Numbered from the stretch's first letter, positions 25,466-34,893 are shown. The stretch: DNA of 64,000 nt from JAIUNP01 sp020161975 (GCA_036745275.1 DAIOGK010000008.1:85613-149612), one strand, 5' to 3'. The notes: a model not told the origin generated them from the sequence alone. A program made the numbers and translations.

Positions 25466-26623
25466 ATGACGAAGCTGACCCGCCGCGCCGGATTGATTGG
25501 CGCAACCCTGCTGGCCGCCACCGCGCTGACCCCCGCGCTGGCCCAGACCGCCGACATCACCGTCGGCGTGACGATTTCGAGCACCGGTTCTGCCGCCGCG
25601 CTCGGTGTGCCGCAGAAGAACTCGGTCGAGTTTCTGCCCAAGGAACTTGGCGGTGCCAAGGTGAACCTGATCGTGCTTGATGACGGGGGCGACCCCACCG
25701 CCGCCACCACCAACGCCCGCCGTCTCGTGACCGAAAACAAGGTGGACGTGCTGATCGGCTCCTCGATCACGCCGACCGGCATCGCGGTGTCCAATGTCGC
25801 CGCCGAAGCCGGCGTGCCGCATTTCAGCCTCGCCCCCATGCCCGTGACGCCCGAGCGGGCGAAATGGACTGTGGTGATGCCGCAGCCCGTGCCGCTGATG
25901 GCCAAGGTCATCTTCAACCACATGAAGAATTCCGGCGCGAAAACCGTCGGCATGATCGGCTTTTCCGATTCCTGGGGCGATCTCTGGGCCAAAGAGTTCG
26001 AGGCGAACGGCAAGCCGCTCGGCCTCTCCATGGTGGCTGACGAGCGCTTTGCCCGCGCCGATACCTCGGTGGCCGGCCAGGCGCTGAAGCTGGTTGCGGC
26101 CAAGCCGGATGTCGTGCTGGTGGCAGCCTCCGGCACCGGCGCCGCCCTGCCGCAGATTGCCCTGCGCGAGCGCGGCTTCACCGGCAAGATCTACCAGACG
26201 CACGGCGCCGTTTCGAAGGACTTCATCCGCATTGCCGGCAAATCGGCGGAAGGCGCGCTGCTTGCCTCCGGCCCGGTCATCGCGGCTGAGGGCTTGCCCG
26301 ACAGTTCCCTCGTGAAGAAGCCTGCCATGGCCTATGTCACTGCCTATGAAGGCAAATACGGCAAGGATACGCGCACGCAGTTCGGCGCGCATATCTTCGA
26401 CGCTTTCGAGATCCTGAAGCGCGTCACTCCGCCGGCGCTGAAGGAAGCCAAGCCCGGCACACCGGAGTTCCGCGAAGCGATCCGCAAGGCGCTGCTGAGC
26501 GAGAAGGAAATGGCCGCGAGCCAGGGCGTCTACAACTTCACCGAAACCGACCGTTACGGCGTCGATGACCGCGCCCGTGTGCTCATCACGGTGAAGGATG
26601 GCGCGTTCGTCGTGGTGCCGTAA
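25466..26623 (+). CDS. ABC transporter substrate-binding protein, LivK type
   Basis: 385 residues from ATG 25466 after GGGAGGAACC. An N-terminal export signal (MTKLTRRAGLIGATLLAATA, with ALTPALAQ at the cleavage site) contains two arginines that resemble, weakly, a Tat motif. The mature region begins DITVGVTISSTGSAAALGVP, the Leu/Ile/Val-binding fold that includes binding proteins for aromatic acids. It completes the importer encoded at 15693-19214. Having the receptor as the last gene of the operon is common for catabolic aromatic-acid ABC systems. Confidence 0.92.
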   Translation: MTKLTRRAGLIGATLLAATALTPALAQTADITVGVTISSTGSAAALGVPQKNSVEFLPKELGGAKVNLIVLDDGGDPTAATTNARRLVTENKVDVLIGSSITPTGIAVSNVAAEAGVPHFSLAPMPVTPERAKWTVVMPQPVPLMAKVIFNHMKNSGAKTVGMIGFSDSWGDLWAKEFEANGKPLGLSMVADERFARADTSVAGQALKLVAAKPDVVLVAASGTGAALPQIALRERGFTGKIYQTHGAVSKDFIRIAGKSAEGALLASGPVIAAEGLPDSSLVKKPAMAYVTAYEGKYGKDTRTQFGAHIFDAFEILKRVTPPALKEAKPGTPEFREAIRKALLSEKEMAASQGVYNFTETDRYGVDDRARVLITVKDGAFVVVP

Positions 26624-26635
26624 GGGCATCGCCCG

Positions 26636-26710
26636 GTCATTCCTGCGCAAGCGGGAATGACATTCCACGGCTCACTAGACGTGATGGTCCGCGCAGGCGG
26701 ACCATCCACG
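26636..26710. terminator. Two hairpins between convergent genes
   Basis: GTCATTCC (26636-26643) pairs with GGAATGAC (26654-26661). A second, stronger hairpin pairs GATGGTCCGC (26683-26692) with GCGGACCATC (26697-26706) across a GCAG loop, with three more pairs outside a one-base bulge. They lie between the stop codons of the binding-protein gene and rsmB, where a bidirectional terminator is expected. Similar hairpins are dispersed repeats in alphaproteobacterial genomes; I have not checked copy number here. Confidence 0.6.
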
Positions 26711-26730
26711 CTTTGCCTTCGACGCCTGTT

Positions 26731-28023
26731 TTAGTTCCGCACAAGACAGGCGGCAAAAAACCCGTCCGTGCCGCTGCGGGCCGGGCTGAGCAAAAGCCCC
26801 TGCCCGCTGATGTCGGTGCGCTTTGCCAGCGCAGCCAACCCTGCCGCGCCCGCAAATTCCGCCGGCGGCACCACGCGGAAACCCTTGTGGCGCGCAAGGA
26901 ACGCCTTGATCTGCGCACCGTTCTCCTCATCAAGAACGGAACAGGTGATGTAGACGAGCCGCCCGCCCGGCTTCACGCATGCGGCAGCAAGGTCGAGCAC
27001 CTCCGCCTGTTCCTTCATCCGCTGATCAAGACTGCCCGGACGCATCCGCCATTTCGCATCCGGGTTGCGGCGCCAGGTGCCGGTGCCCGTACAGGGCGCA
27101 TCCACAAGCACCAGGTCCATTTTGCCGGAAAGACCGTCGATCTTCGGTGCACGGGCGGTGGGTGTTTTCACCTGCACATTGCGCACGCCGGCCCGCTCCA
27201 GCCGCTCATGAATGTTCCTGAGGCGGCGGGCATCGTTGTCGGTGGCGAAAATCTGGCCCTTGTTGTTCATCGCTGCGGCGAGCGCCAAGGTCTTGCCGCC
27301 ACCGCCGGCGCAGAGGTCGAGCACCTGCTCGCCGGGTTGCGCATTGGCGAGGCGTGCGACCAGTTGCGAGCCTTCGTCCTGCACTTCGACCGCACCCTTG
27401 ATGAAGGCCGGCTCGGCCTGAACATAGGGTACGCGCCCGTCCTCGCGCGGCAGCAGGCGCAAGCCGTCGGGCGACAGTGGCGTCGGCTCGGGCTGAAGGT
27501 GGCCGATTGCTTCCATGATCTGCGGGCGGATGGCCTTGAGCGCATTGACGCGAAGATCGAGCGGCGCACGGGCCGCCAGTGCCGAAATCTCTACCCCGCG
27601 CGCCTCACCGAATGCGCGGGCAAAATAAGGGTCGAGCCATTCGGGGTAATCAGCAGCAACATGTGCCGGCGCGCCGGAAAGCGTGGCGGTGTCGAGCCGC
27701 GCCAGCTCTTCTGCGGAAAGGGCGGGCGCCGCATAGCGGTCCACGCCGAACAACGCGGCGATTCCCGCCGTGTCGAGCCCGCGCATCAGCCGCAACATAC
27801 CGATGACGGCGGCACGCGGCGTTTCGGCCCCCATCAGCCATTGTGCGGAGGCCTTGCGGCGCAGCGTGTCATAAACCAGATTGGCGACATTGGCCCGGTC
27901 GCCGGAGCCGGCAAAGCGGTGGGCCTTACCCCAATCGCGGATGGCGTCCGCCGTGGGCCGGCGATTCTGTTCGATATCGGCCAGAACCTCGATGGCAGCG
28001 GCAATACGGGCGGCGGGGGTCAT
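26731..28023 (-). CDS. rsmB: 16S rRNA (cytosine(967)-C5)-methyltransferase, RsmB/Sun family
   Basis: 430 residues from ATG at 28023 (MTPAARIAAAIEVL). The N-terminal NusB-like domain spans residues 1 to about 130. The methyltransferase domain has SAM motif VLDLCAGGGGKTLAL, the DAPCTGTGTWRRNPDAKW motif IV and the YITCSVLDEENGAQ motif VI with the catalytic cysteine in TCS. This is the m5C methyltransferase of 16S rRNA. The gene is convergent with the aromatic cluster. A longer frame upstream to 28089 has no support. Confidence 0.9.
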   Translation of the reverse strand: MTPAARIAAAIEVLADIEQNRRPTADAIRDWGKAHRFAGSGDRANVANLVYDTLRRKASAQWLMGAETPRAAVIGMLRLMRGLDTAGIAALFGVDRYAAPALSAEELARLDTATLSGAPAHVAADYPEWLDPYFARAFGEARGVEISALAARAPLDLRVNALKAIRPQIMEAIGHLQPEPTPLSPDGLRLLPREDGRVPYVQAEPAFIKGAVEVQDEGSQLVARLANAQPGEQVLDLCAGGGGKTLALAAAMNNKGQIFATDNDARRLRNIHERLERAGVRNVQVKTPTARAPKIDGLSGKMDLVLVDAPCTGTGTWRRNPDAKWRMRPGSLDQRMKEQAEVLDLAAACVKPGGRLVYITCSVLDEENGAQIKAFLARHKGFRVVPPAEFAGAAGLAALAKRTDISGQGLLLSPARSGTDGFFAACLVRN

Positions 28024-28174
28024 GAGGTCAGCTTTCCGGGGTCTGCTTCCTGCGCATGGCAAGTATGGCGAAATGGTGATGCAAAACACTGCATCTTTAA
28101 GGATTGGTCACGTCCTTGCCTTATTTCAGGTGAAAGCGGAACCCGCTTTATTGATACCAAAAGGAAAGCCTCCC

Positions 28175-28324
28175 ATGACCCGCCTCGTCAACCTCGTTGT
28201 TGCCGCCGCTTTCGCCGCCTCGCTGGCCGCTTGCGCCACGCCGCCGGCGCCGCAGGCCGACTATACGCCTCCGGCCCGCAAGCTGGACGCCAAGACCCAG
28301 CTTGAGACCGGCCGCACGCGCTGA
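28175..28324 (+). CDS. Small predicted lipoprotein, 49 residues
   Basis: The frame encodes an N-terminal MTRLVNLVVAAAFAASLAAC, with a lipobox ending at C20 (SLAAC), then a proline-rich tail TPPAPQADYTPPARKLDAKT. An AAAAGGAAAG tract precedes the ATG and a strong terminator follows within 20 bases, so this is a monocistronic gene. A hairpin with stem AAAGCGG/CCGCTTT lies at 28133-28149 just upstream of the ribosome-binding site and may affect translation. I do not recognise a family. The size resembles entericidin-like or other tiny lipoproteins. Confidence 0.75.
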   Translation: MTRLVNLVVAAAFAASLAACATPPAPQADYTPPARKLDAKTQLETGRTR

Positions 28325-28342
28325 TCGACGGTTCTGCCAAGC

Positions 28343-28372
28343 AAAATGCCCGGGTGAACGCCCGGGCATTTT
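28343..28372. terminator. Bidirectional rho-independent terminator
   Basis: AAAATGCCCGGG (28343-28354) pairs with CCCGGGCATTTT (28361-28372) over a TGAACG loop; T-runs follow on both strands. It terminates the small lipoprotein gene rightward and guaB, whose stop is at 28403, leftward. Confidence 0.92.
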
Positions 28373-28402
28373 TATTTGGGTGGGGCGTCAAATGCGGCGC
28401 GC

Positions 28403-29893
28403 TCACACCCGCGTCGGATAGTTTGGGCTTTCGCGCGTGATCGTGACATCGTGGACGTGGCTTTCGCGCAGGCCCGCCGAGGAAATACGCACGAACCGGG
28501 CCTTGTCCTGCAATTCGCGGACGGTCGGTGCGCCGACATAGCCCATCGCGGCCCGCAGGCCGCCGGCCAGCTGGTGCAGCACCGCGCCCACCGGCCCCTT
28601 GTAGGGGACTTGCCCCTCGATGCCTTCCGGCACCAGCTTCATCGTATCCTTGATCTCGGCCTGGAAATAACGATCGGCCGAGCCGCGTGCCATGGCCCCC
28701 AGCGAGCCCATGCCGCGATAGGATTTGTAGCTGCGGCCCTGATAGAGGAACACCTCGCCAGGGCTTTCATCCGTGCCGGCGAGCAGGGAACCGATCATTG
28801 CCACTTCCGCGCCAGCCGCGATCGCCTTGGCCAGATCGCCCGAGAACTTGATGCCGCCGTCGGCAATCACCGGGATATTCCGGTCGCGCGCAGCCCGCGA
28901 GGTTTCGATGATCGCGGTCAATTGCGGCACGCCCACGCCCGCAACGACGCGCGTTGTACAAATGGACCCCGGCCCGATGCCGACCTTCACGGCATCCGCA
29001 CCGGCATCAATCAGAGCTTTTGCGCCATCCGCCGTCGCCACGTTGCCCGCGATGACCTGAACGGTGTTCGAGAGCGCTTTGACGCGGCTGACCTGTGCCA
29101 GAACGCCCTTGGAATGGCCATGCGCCGTATCGACCACCAGCACGTCGACCCCGGCGGCGATCAGCAGTTCGGAGCGGCGGTAGCCATCATCGCCCGTCGT
29201 GGTGGCGGCGGCAACGCGCAGGCGGCCCTGTTCGTCCTTGCAGGCGTTGGGGTTCAGGCGGGCCTTCTCGATGTCTTTCACCGTGATCAGGCCGACGCAG
29301 CGGTAATCCTTGTCCACCACCAGCAGCTTCTCGATGCGGTGCTTGTGGAACAGGGCGCGCGCTTCTTCGGGCGTGCAGTTTTCGCGCACCGTCACAAGGC
29401 CGGTTTTCGTCATCAGCTCGCGTACGGGCTGGGCCAGCGTATCGGCAAAACGCACATCGCGGTTGGTGAGGATGCCGACGAGCTTGCCGCCGCGCCCGAA
29501 ATCACCCTCCACCACCGGCAGGCCCGAAATGGAGCGCAGCCTCATGATGTCGAGAGCTTCCTGGAGCGTGGCATTCGGGCCGATGGTGACGGGGTTCATC
29601 ACCATCCCGCTCTCGAACCGCTTCACCTGGCGCACATGATCGGCCTGCTCATCCGGCGTCAGGTTGCGGTGGATAACACCGAGGCCGCCGGCCTGCGCCA
29701 TGGCAATCGCAAGGCGGGCTTCGGTCACGGTATCCATGGCCGAAGAGACAATTGGCAGATTGAGCGTGATCGACTGGGTAAGCCGCGTCCTCAGGTCCGT
29801 CTGGTTGGGCAGCACCTCGGAGGCGCCGGGCAGCATCAGCACGTCGTCAAACGTGAGAGCCTCGGGGATATCGGACGAATGAACCAGCGCCAT
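28403..29893 (-). CDS. guaB: IMP dehydrogenase
   Basis: 496 residues from ATG 29893 (MALVHSSDIPEALTFDDVLM), the standard GuaB start; 30 more codons upstream are open but unlike the family. Two CBS domains lie at about residues 95-210. The catalytic cysteine loop is GIGPGSICTTRVVAGVGVPQ. Other motifs are VIADGGIKFSGDLAKA and the flap YRGMGSLGAM. It converts IMP to XMP in guanine nucleotide synthesis. No guanine or ykkC-type leader was recognised in the 283 bases between it and dnaB. Confidence 0.97.
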   Translation of the reverse strand: MALVHSSDIPEALTFDDVLMLPGASEVLPNQTDLRTRLTQSITLNLPIVSSAMDTVTEARLAIAMAQAGGLGVIHRNLTPDEQADHVRQVKRFESGMVMNPVTIGPNATLQEALDIMRLRSISGLPVVEGDFGRGGKLVGILTNRDVRFADTLAQPVRELMTKTGLVTVRENCTPEEARALFHKHRIEKLLVVDKDYRCVGLITVKDIEKARLNPNACKDEQGRLRVAAATTTGDDGYRRSELLIAAGVDVLVVDTAHGHSKGVLAQVSRVKALSNTVQVIAGNVATADGAKALIDAGADAVKVGIGPGSICTTRVVAGVGVPQLTAIIETSRAARDRNIPVIADGGIKFSGDLAKAIAAGAEVAMIGSLLAGTDESPGEVFLYQGRSYKSYRGMGSLGAMARGSADRYFQAEIKDTMKLVPEGIEGQVPYKGPVGAVLHQLAGGLRAAMGYVGAPTVRELQDKARFVRISSAGLRESHVHDVTITRESPNYPTRV

Positions 29894-30176
29894 GCCAAAC
29901 CTCAGAATATGTGCGAACGATCCCCCGGAAAAGCCGGCGGGAACGCAGGGTCGCAGTCGGGAATTGGCGCTGGCTGGTAACATGAGGATGACAGAGGTTC
30001 AAAGAAAAAAGCGCAGGGCGCCGCGTCTTCTCCGCCATGGACAGCGCCGGCTGGCCATCTACGTCCGAGATCGTCACCGAAGCGGCGCCTGTGTATTGAT
30101 GTGCACAACCTGATTTCGGTTGGGCATCACATTCGGGGTGGCTACAGAAGGCGTACCTGATACCCTGAGAATCGCC

Positions 30177-31661
30177 ATGGTCGCCCTTGCCAACCTTGCT
30201 CTCGTACCGTCCCCGGAGGAGCCGCTCCGCCACGCCCCGCACAATATCGAGGCGGAACAGGCGCTGCTGGGCGCCATTCTCGTGCACAATGAAGCCTATG
30301 ACCGGGTATCGGACTTTCTCAAGCCCGCGCATTTCTACGAGGAAATTCACGCGCGCATCTTCGAGAATGCCGGCAAGCTGATTCACGCCGGCAAGATCGC
30401 CACCGCCATCACGCTGAAAACCTTCCTGCCCGATCAGGACCTTGGCGGCATCACGGTGGCCCAATATCTCGTGCGGCTGACACAAAGCGCGACGACGATC
30501 ATCAATGCCATCGAATATGGCCGCGTGATCTATGACCTTGCACTGCGCCGCAGTCTCATCACCATCGGCGAGGACATGGTGAACCTCGCTTTCGATGCGC
30601 CCGTGGAGGCAAGTCCGCGCGCGCAGATCGAGGAGGCCGAGCGTAAGCTGTTCACACTTGCTGAAAGCGGGCGCAGCGATGGTGGCTTCCAGACGTTCTC
30701 CACCGCGCTTTTCACCGCCATGGACGTCGCCGCCAAGGCCTATGAGCGCGACGGCGGCCTTTCGGGCGTTTCCACCGGCCTCACCGATCTCGACCGCCAG
30801 ATGGGTGGCCTGCAACGGTCGGACCTGATCGTGCTCGCAGGGCGCCCCGGCATGGGCAAGACGGCGCTCGCCACCAACATCGCCTTCAACATCGCCAAGG
30901 CCTGGCGCGGATCACGCCAGGGCGAACATATGGTAACAGAGAATGGCGGGATCGTTGGCTTCTTCAGCCTCGAAATGAGCGCCGAGCAGCTCGCCACCCG
31001 TATCATCGCCGAGGAATCCGGCATCCCTTCCTACAAAATCCGGCGTGGCGACATCGACGAGCGGGATTTTGAATCCCTCACCGACGCCGTGCGGGTGATG
31101 CAGGACATTCCCTTCCACATCGACCAGACCGGCGGCATTTCAATTGCGCAATTGACGGCTCGCGCCCGCCGCCTCAAGCGTCAGCACGGGCTCGATCTTT
31201 TGGTGGTGGACTATATCCAGCTCTTGAGCGGCGCTTCAAAGAAGGGCGACAATCGCGTGCAGGAGGTGACGGAAATCACCACTGGGCTCAAGGCCTTGGC
31301 AAAAGAACTTGATGTGCCGATCATCGCGCTGTCCCAGCTGTCGCGTCAGGTAGAGGCGCGCGACGACAAGCGTCCGCAACTCTCGGACTTGCGTGAATCG
31401 GGCTCGATTGAGCAGGACGCGGACGTGGTGATGTTCGTCTACCGCGAGGAATATTACCTCAAGAACAAGGAGCCAAAGCCCGGCACCGACGAGCACGTCA
31501 AATGGATGACGGACATGGAAAAGGTCCATGGCCGCGCCGAGGTCATCATCGGCAAGCAGCGCCACGGGCCCACGGGCACCATTCCGCTGCATTTCGACGC
31601 CAACATCACCAAGTTCGGCAACCTCGCCGTGGAAGGCAACCTGCCCGAACGGTTCGAGTGA
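30177..31661 (+). CDS. dnaB: Replicative DNA helicase DnaB
   Basis: 494 residues from ATG 30177 (MVALANLALVPSPEEPLRHA). The N-terminal helical domain begins PHNIEAEQALLGAILVHNEA. The RecA-like domain has Walker A LAGRPGMGKTALATNIAF, Walker B LLVVDYIQLLSG and the C-terminal ALSQLSRQVEARDDKRPQLS arginine-finger region. No intein is present. It is the ring helicase of the replication fork. The five downstream genes alr, radA, cvpA, purF and an SDR keep the order seen in Hyphomicrobiales. Confidence 0.97.
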   Translation: MVALANLALVPSPEEPLRHAPHNIEAEQALLGAILVHNEAYDRVSDFLKPAHFYEEIHARIFENAGKLIHAGKIATAITLKTFLPDQDLGGITVAQYLVRLTQSATTIINAIEYGRVIYDLALRRSLITIGEDMVNLAFDAPVEASPRAQIEEAERKLFTLAESGRSDGGFQTFSTALFTAMDVAAKAYERDGGLSGVSTGLTDLDRQMGGLQRSDLIVLAGRPGMGKTALATNIAFNIAKAWRGSRQGEHMVTENGGIVGFFSLEMSAEQLATRIIAEESGIPSYKIRRGDIDERDFESLTDAVRVMQDIPFHIDQTGGISIAQLTARARRLKRQHGLDLLVVDYIQLLSGASKKGDNRVQEVTEITTGLKALAKELDVPIIALSQLSRQVEARDDKRPQLSDLRESGSIEQDADVVMFVYREEYYLKNKEPKPGTDEHVKWMTDMEKVHGRAEVIIGKQRHGPTGTIPLHFDANITKFGNLAVEGNLPERFE

Positions 31662-31714
31662 GGGGCAACGCTTTCCCTCTCCCCGGCTGGCGGCAAACGG
31701 GTTAGACTTCGCCC

Positions 31715-32803
31715 ATGAGCGAGTCCCACGATCACGGCGCCCGGCTGACCATCGACCTCGGCGCGTTGCAGCATAATTATCGCCTGCTGGCCGCGCGCGC
31801 TGCGGCGGCGGAAACGGCAGCGGTCGTCAAGGCGGACGCATACGGCATCGGCATCGCAGCGGCGGTTCCGGCGCTCATTGCCGCCGGGTGCCGTACCTTT
31901 TATGTCGCGCATCTGTCGGAAGCGGCAGCTTTGCGCGCCGTTGCGCCGGATGTCGCGCTTTATGTGCTGAACGGCCTGCCGCCGGGCAGCGCCTCGCGTT
32001 ATCATGACCTCAAAGCCTGCCCCGTGCTCGGTTGCCGCGAGGAACTGGACGAATGGCGGGAGAAAGGCCGCGGTCGCCCCTGCGCCATCCATGTCGATAC
32101 CGGCATGAACCGCCTTGGTTTCACGCCCGAGGCCGCGCTGACGCTCGACCTCTCCGGCCTCGACGTTACGACGATGCTGACGCATTTCGTCTCCTCTGAA
32201 CTGCCGCAGGACATGTTCAACGCCCTGCAATATGAAGCGTTCGAGGAGATGCACCGCGCCTTTCCGTCGCTTGCGGCCTCGATGGCGAATTCCTCGGCGT
32301 TTTTTCATGATCATGCGCCGTTCTGCCAGCAGTATCGCGCCGGATATGCGCTTTATGGCGGCAATCCGACGCCCCATCTTCCCAACCCCATGCGCCCCGT
32401 TGTGCGTCTTGATGCTGAAATCGTGCAGGTGCGCGCAGTGCCGAAGGGCGAGACGGTGGGCTATAACGGGCGCTGGACGGCGCCGCGCGACAGCGTGGTC
32501 GCCATCGTCTCCACCGGCTATGCCGACGGGTATCCGCGCAACGGCGCCAACACCGATCACAAGCCTGGCGGCTCAGCGCGGGTTGGCGGCGTCACCTGCC
32601 CCTTTGCCGGCAATGTCTCGATGGACCTGATCGCCGTGGACGTGACCTTCGCGCCACAAGAGCTGATCGGGCGCGGCGGCACGCTGGCGCTGATCGACGA
32701 GGTGCTGACCGTGGATGTGGTGGGCCAGCACGCCGGCACCATCGGTTATGAGATCCTCACCTCGCTCGGCCGGCGTTACAACCGGGTTTACACGGGCGTC
32801 TGA
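31715..32803 (+). CDS. alr: Alanine racemase
   Basis: 362 residues. The PLP lysine is K39 in AAVVKADAYGIG. The second catalytic tyrosine region is VAIVSTGYADGYPRN. It interconverts L- and D-alanine for peptidoglycan. Overall about the usual length of 360-380. The stop codon is two bases before the TTG start of radA, so the two are probably co-translated. Confidence 0.95.
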   Translation: MSESHDHGARLTIDLGALQHNYRLLAARAAAAETAAVVKADAYGIGIAAAVPALIAAGCRTFYVAHLSEAAALRAVAPDVALYVLNGLPPGSASRYHDLKACPVLGCREELDEWREKGRGRPCAIHVDTGMNRLGFTPEAALTLDLSGLDVTTMLTHFVSSELPQDMFNALQYEAFEEMHRAFPSLAASMANSSAFFHDHAPFCQQYRAGYALYGGNPTPHLPNPMRPVVRLDAEIVQVRAVPKGETVGYNGRWTAPRDSVVAIVSTGYADGYPRNGANTDHKPGGSARVGGVTCPFAGNVSMDLIAVDVTFAPQELIGRGGTLALIDEVLTVDVVGQHAGTIGYEILTSLGRRYNRVYTGV

Positions 32804-32805
32804 GC

Positions 32806-34236
32806 TTGGCCAAAGCGTCCCGATCCTTCGCCTGTCAGGCCTGCGGCGCGGTTTACCAGCGCTGGCAGGGCAAATGCGACGCCTGCAACGAGTGGAACAC
32901 CATCGTCGAGGAGGCCGCCGTTTCCGGCCAGGCGGCGCCATTGCAGGGCGGTGCGCGGCTGAAGAAGGGGCGCCCCTTCAAGCTGGAGGGGCTGGACGGC
33001 GCCGCGCTGGATGCCCCGCGCATCGCCACCGGCATCGCCGAACTCGACAGGGTGACGGGCGGCGGTTTCGTGCGCGGCTCGGTGATTCTGCTCGGGGGGG
33101 AGCCGGGCATCGGCAAATCGACCCTGCTCATTCAGGCGGCGGCGGCGCTGGCGCGGGCCGGCCACCGCAGCATCTACATTTCCGGCGAGGAAGCGTCGGC
33201 ACAGGTGCGCCTGCGCGCGCAGCGGCTGGGGCTCGGCACCGCGCCGGTCGAACTCGCGTCAGAGACCTCGGTCGAGGATATTCTGGCCACCGTCACCATC
33301 GGTTCGACGCCAAAGCTCGTCATCATCGATTCCATCCAGACCATGTGGACCGAGGTGGTGGATTCTGCTCCCGGCACAGTGACGCAGGTGCGCGCTTCTG
33401 CCCAGGCGCTGATCCGCTATGCCAAATCTGCGGGCGCTGCGGTGATCCTGGTCGGCCATGTCACCAAGGACGGGCAAATTGCCGGCCCGCGCGTCGTCGA
33501 ACACATGGTTGACGCTGTGATGTCGTTCGAGGGCGATTCCGGGCATCAGTTCCGCCTGCTGCGCGCGGTGAAGAACCGCTACGGCGCAACAGATGAGATC
33601 GGCGTCTTTGAAATGACCAACAGCGGCCTTCAGGAGGTGGCGAACCCCTCCGCGCTGTTTCTGGCCGGGCGCGATCCGCAGCAGGCCGGCACCGCCGTTT
33701 TCGCCGGCATGGAGGGCACGCGCCCCCTGCTCTGTGAAATTCAGGCGCTGGTGACGCCTTCCGGCCTGCCGACACCGCGCCGGGCCGTGGTGGGGTGGGA
33801 TTCAAACCGCCTCTCCATGGTGCTTGCCGTGCTGGAAGCGCATGGCGGCATTCGCCTTGGCCAGCACGATGTCTATCTCAATGTCGCGGGCGGTCTGAAG
33901 ATCATCGAACCGGCAGCGGATCTCGCTGTGGCGGCGGCGCTGCTCTCCTCGCTGTCGAACCAGCCGCTGCCGGCAGAGGGGGTGCTTTTTGGCGAAATCA
34001 GCCTTTCCGGTGCGGTGCGGCCCGTTACGCATTCGCCGATGCGCCTTAAGGAAGCCGCAAAGCTGGGGTTTCAGCGGGCGATCATGGCGGAAGCGGGCAG
34101 CGAGCAGATCGAGGCAAATGGCATCCGCATGACGACGGTCAGGCGCATCGGCGACCTCGTGTCGGAGATGGCGGTCAGTGCGCTTAACCGGCCACAGGGG
34201 CGGCGATCTGTTGATAGTTCGCCCCCAGACAGGTGA
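32806..34236 (+). CDS. radA: DNA repair protein RadA (branch-migration helicase)
   Basis: 476 residues with a TTG start. The N-terminal zinc finger shows CQACGAVYQRWQGKCDAC (CxxC...CxxC). Walker A is GGEPGIGKSTLLIQAAAALA, and the RadA-specific motif KNRYGATDEIG lies near residue 245. A C-terminal Lon-like domain (GGLKIIEPAADLAVAAALLS) follows. It promotes branch migration during recombinational repair. The TTG start two bases after the alr stop suggests low, coupled expression. Confidence 0.95.
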   Translation: MAKASRSFACQACGAVYQRWQGKCDACNEWNTIVEEAAVSGQAAPLQGGARLKKGRPFKLEGLDGAALDAPRIATGIAELDRVTGGGFVRGSVILLGGEPGIGKSTLLIQAAAALARAGHRSIYISGEEASAQVRLRAQRLGLGTAPVELASETSVEDILATVTIGSTPKLVIIDSIQTMWTEVVDSAPGTVTQVRASAQALIRYAKSAGAAVILVGHVTKDGQIAGPRVVEHMVDAVMSFEGDSGHQFRLLRAVKNRYGATDEIGVFEMTNSGLQEVANPSALFLAGRDPQQAGTAVFAGMEGTRPLLCEIQALVTPSGLPTPRRAVVGWDSNRLSMVLAVLEAHGGIRLGQHDVYLNVAGGLKIIEPAADLAVAAALLSSLSNQPLPAEGVLFGEISLSGAVRPVTHSPMRLKEAAKLGFQRAIMAEAGSEQIEANGIRMTTVRRIGDLVSEMAVSALNRPQGRRSVDSSPPDR

Positions 34237-34313
34237 CGGGGCGCTTTTTCGCCGTTATAGAGCGCACAAATGTTGATTTGTCCGCAGGCCGGACCATCCA
34301 CGAGGATTTCCCA

Positions 34314-34883
34314 ATGCCCGTTGCCATTCTCGATATGATCGTCATTGGCGTTCTTCTGGTGTCCGGCCTTCTGGCGATGCTGCGGGGTTTCACCCGCGAA
34401 GTGCTGGCCATCGCGTCCTGGGTGGTTGCAGCCATCTGCGCATATCTCTTCTACAAGCAACTCGTGCCGTTCTTCATGGAGAACGTCATCAAGAATGAGA
34501 AGATTGCCGTTCCGGCAGCCGCAGCCTCGATCTTCCTCGGTGCGCTGATTGTTGCCTATTTTGTCACGGCAAAGCTCTCCGACATGATCCTCGATTCGCG
34601 CATCGGCGCGCTGGATCGGACGCTTGGCTTTCTCTTCGGCGTGGCGCGAGGCTTCCTGCTGATGGTCGTCGCCTTCGGCCTTTTTGAAAAGCTGGTGGGC
34701 GAGAAACAGCAGCCGGTCTGGGTGGCCGAAGCGAAAACCCGCCCGATGCTGAAGTCGTCATCGGACAAGCTGATGGCCCTGCTGCCGGAAGACCTCGAAC
34801 AGCAGGTGATGACCAAGCTGAAGAAGAACACCGGCGAAGAGCCAAAGGAGCCGCCGACGACGCCGCAGGCGCCGGCCCGCTGA
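34314..34883 (+). CDS. cvpA: CvpA family membrane protein
   Basis: 189 residues from ATG 34314. Four predicted transmembrane helices start MPVAILDMIVIGVLLVSGLL and include FLGALIVAYFVTAKLSDMIL. The GFLFGVARGFLLMVVAFGLF helix follows LDRTLGF, matching the CvpA family. The C-terminal tail is charged and proline-rich. CvpA is linked to colicin V production and envelope homeostasis; in many bacteria it precedes purF, as here (10 bases). Confidence 0.92.
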   Translation: MPVAILDMIVIGVLLVSGLLAMLRGFTREVLAIASWVVAAICAYLFYKQLVPFFMENVIKNEKIAVPAAAASIFLGALIVAYFVTAKLSDMILDSRIGALDRTLGFLFGVARGFLLMVVAFGLFEKLVGEKQQPVWVAEAKTRPMLKSSSDKLMALLPEDLEQQVMTKLKKNTGEEPKEPPTTPQAPAR

Positions 34884-34893
34884 GGGAGGCGTT

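Noticed and set aside
26713..28305. A 530-residue plus-strand frame
   Set aside because: It is antisense to rsmB and shows no motifs; the opposite strand carries intact methyltransferase motifs.
28376..29980. A 534-residue plus-strand frame
   Set aside because: It is the antisense shadow of guaB.
29902..30108. A 68-residue minus-strand frame upstream of guaB
   Set aside because: No family similarity, no ribosome-binding site and atypical composition; left as spacer between guaB and dnaB.
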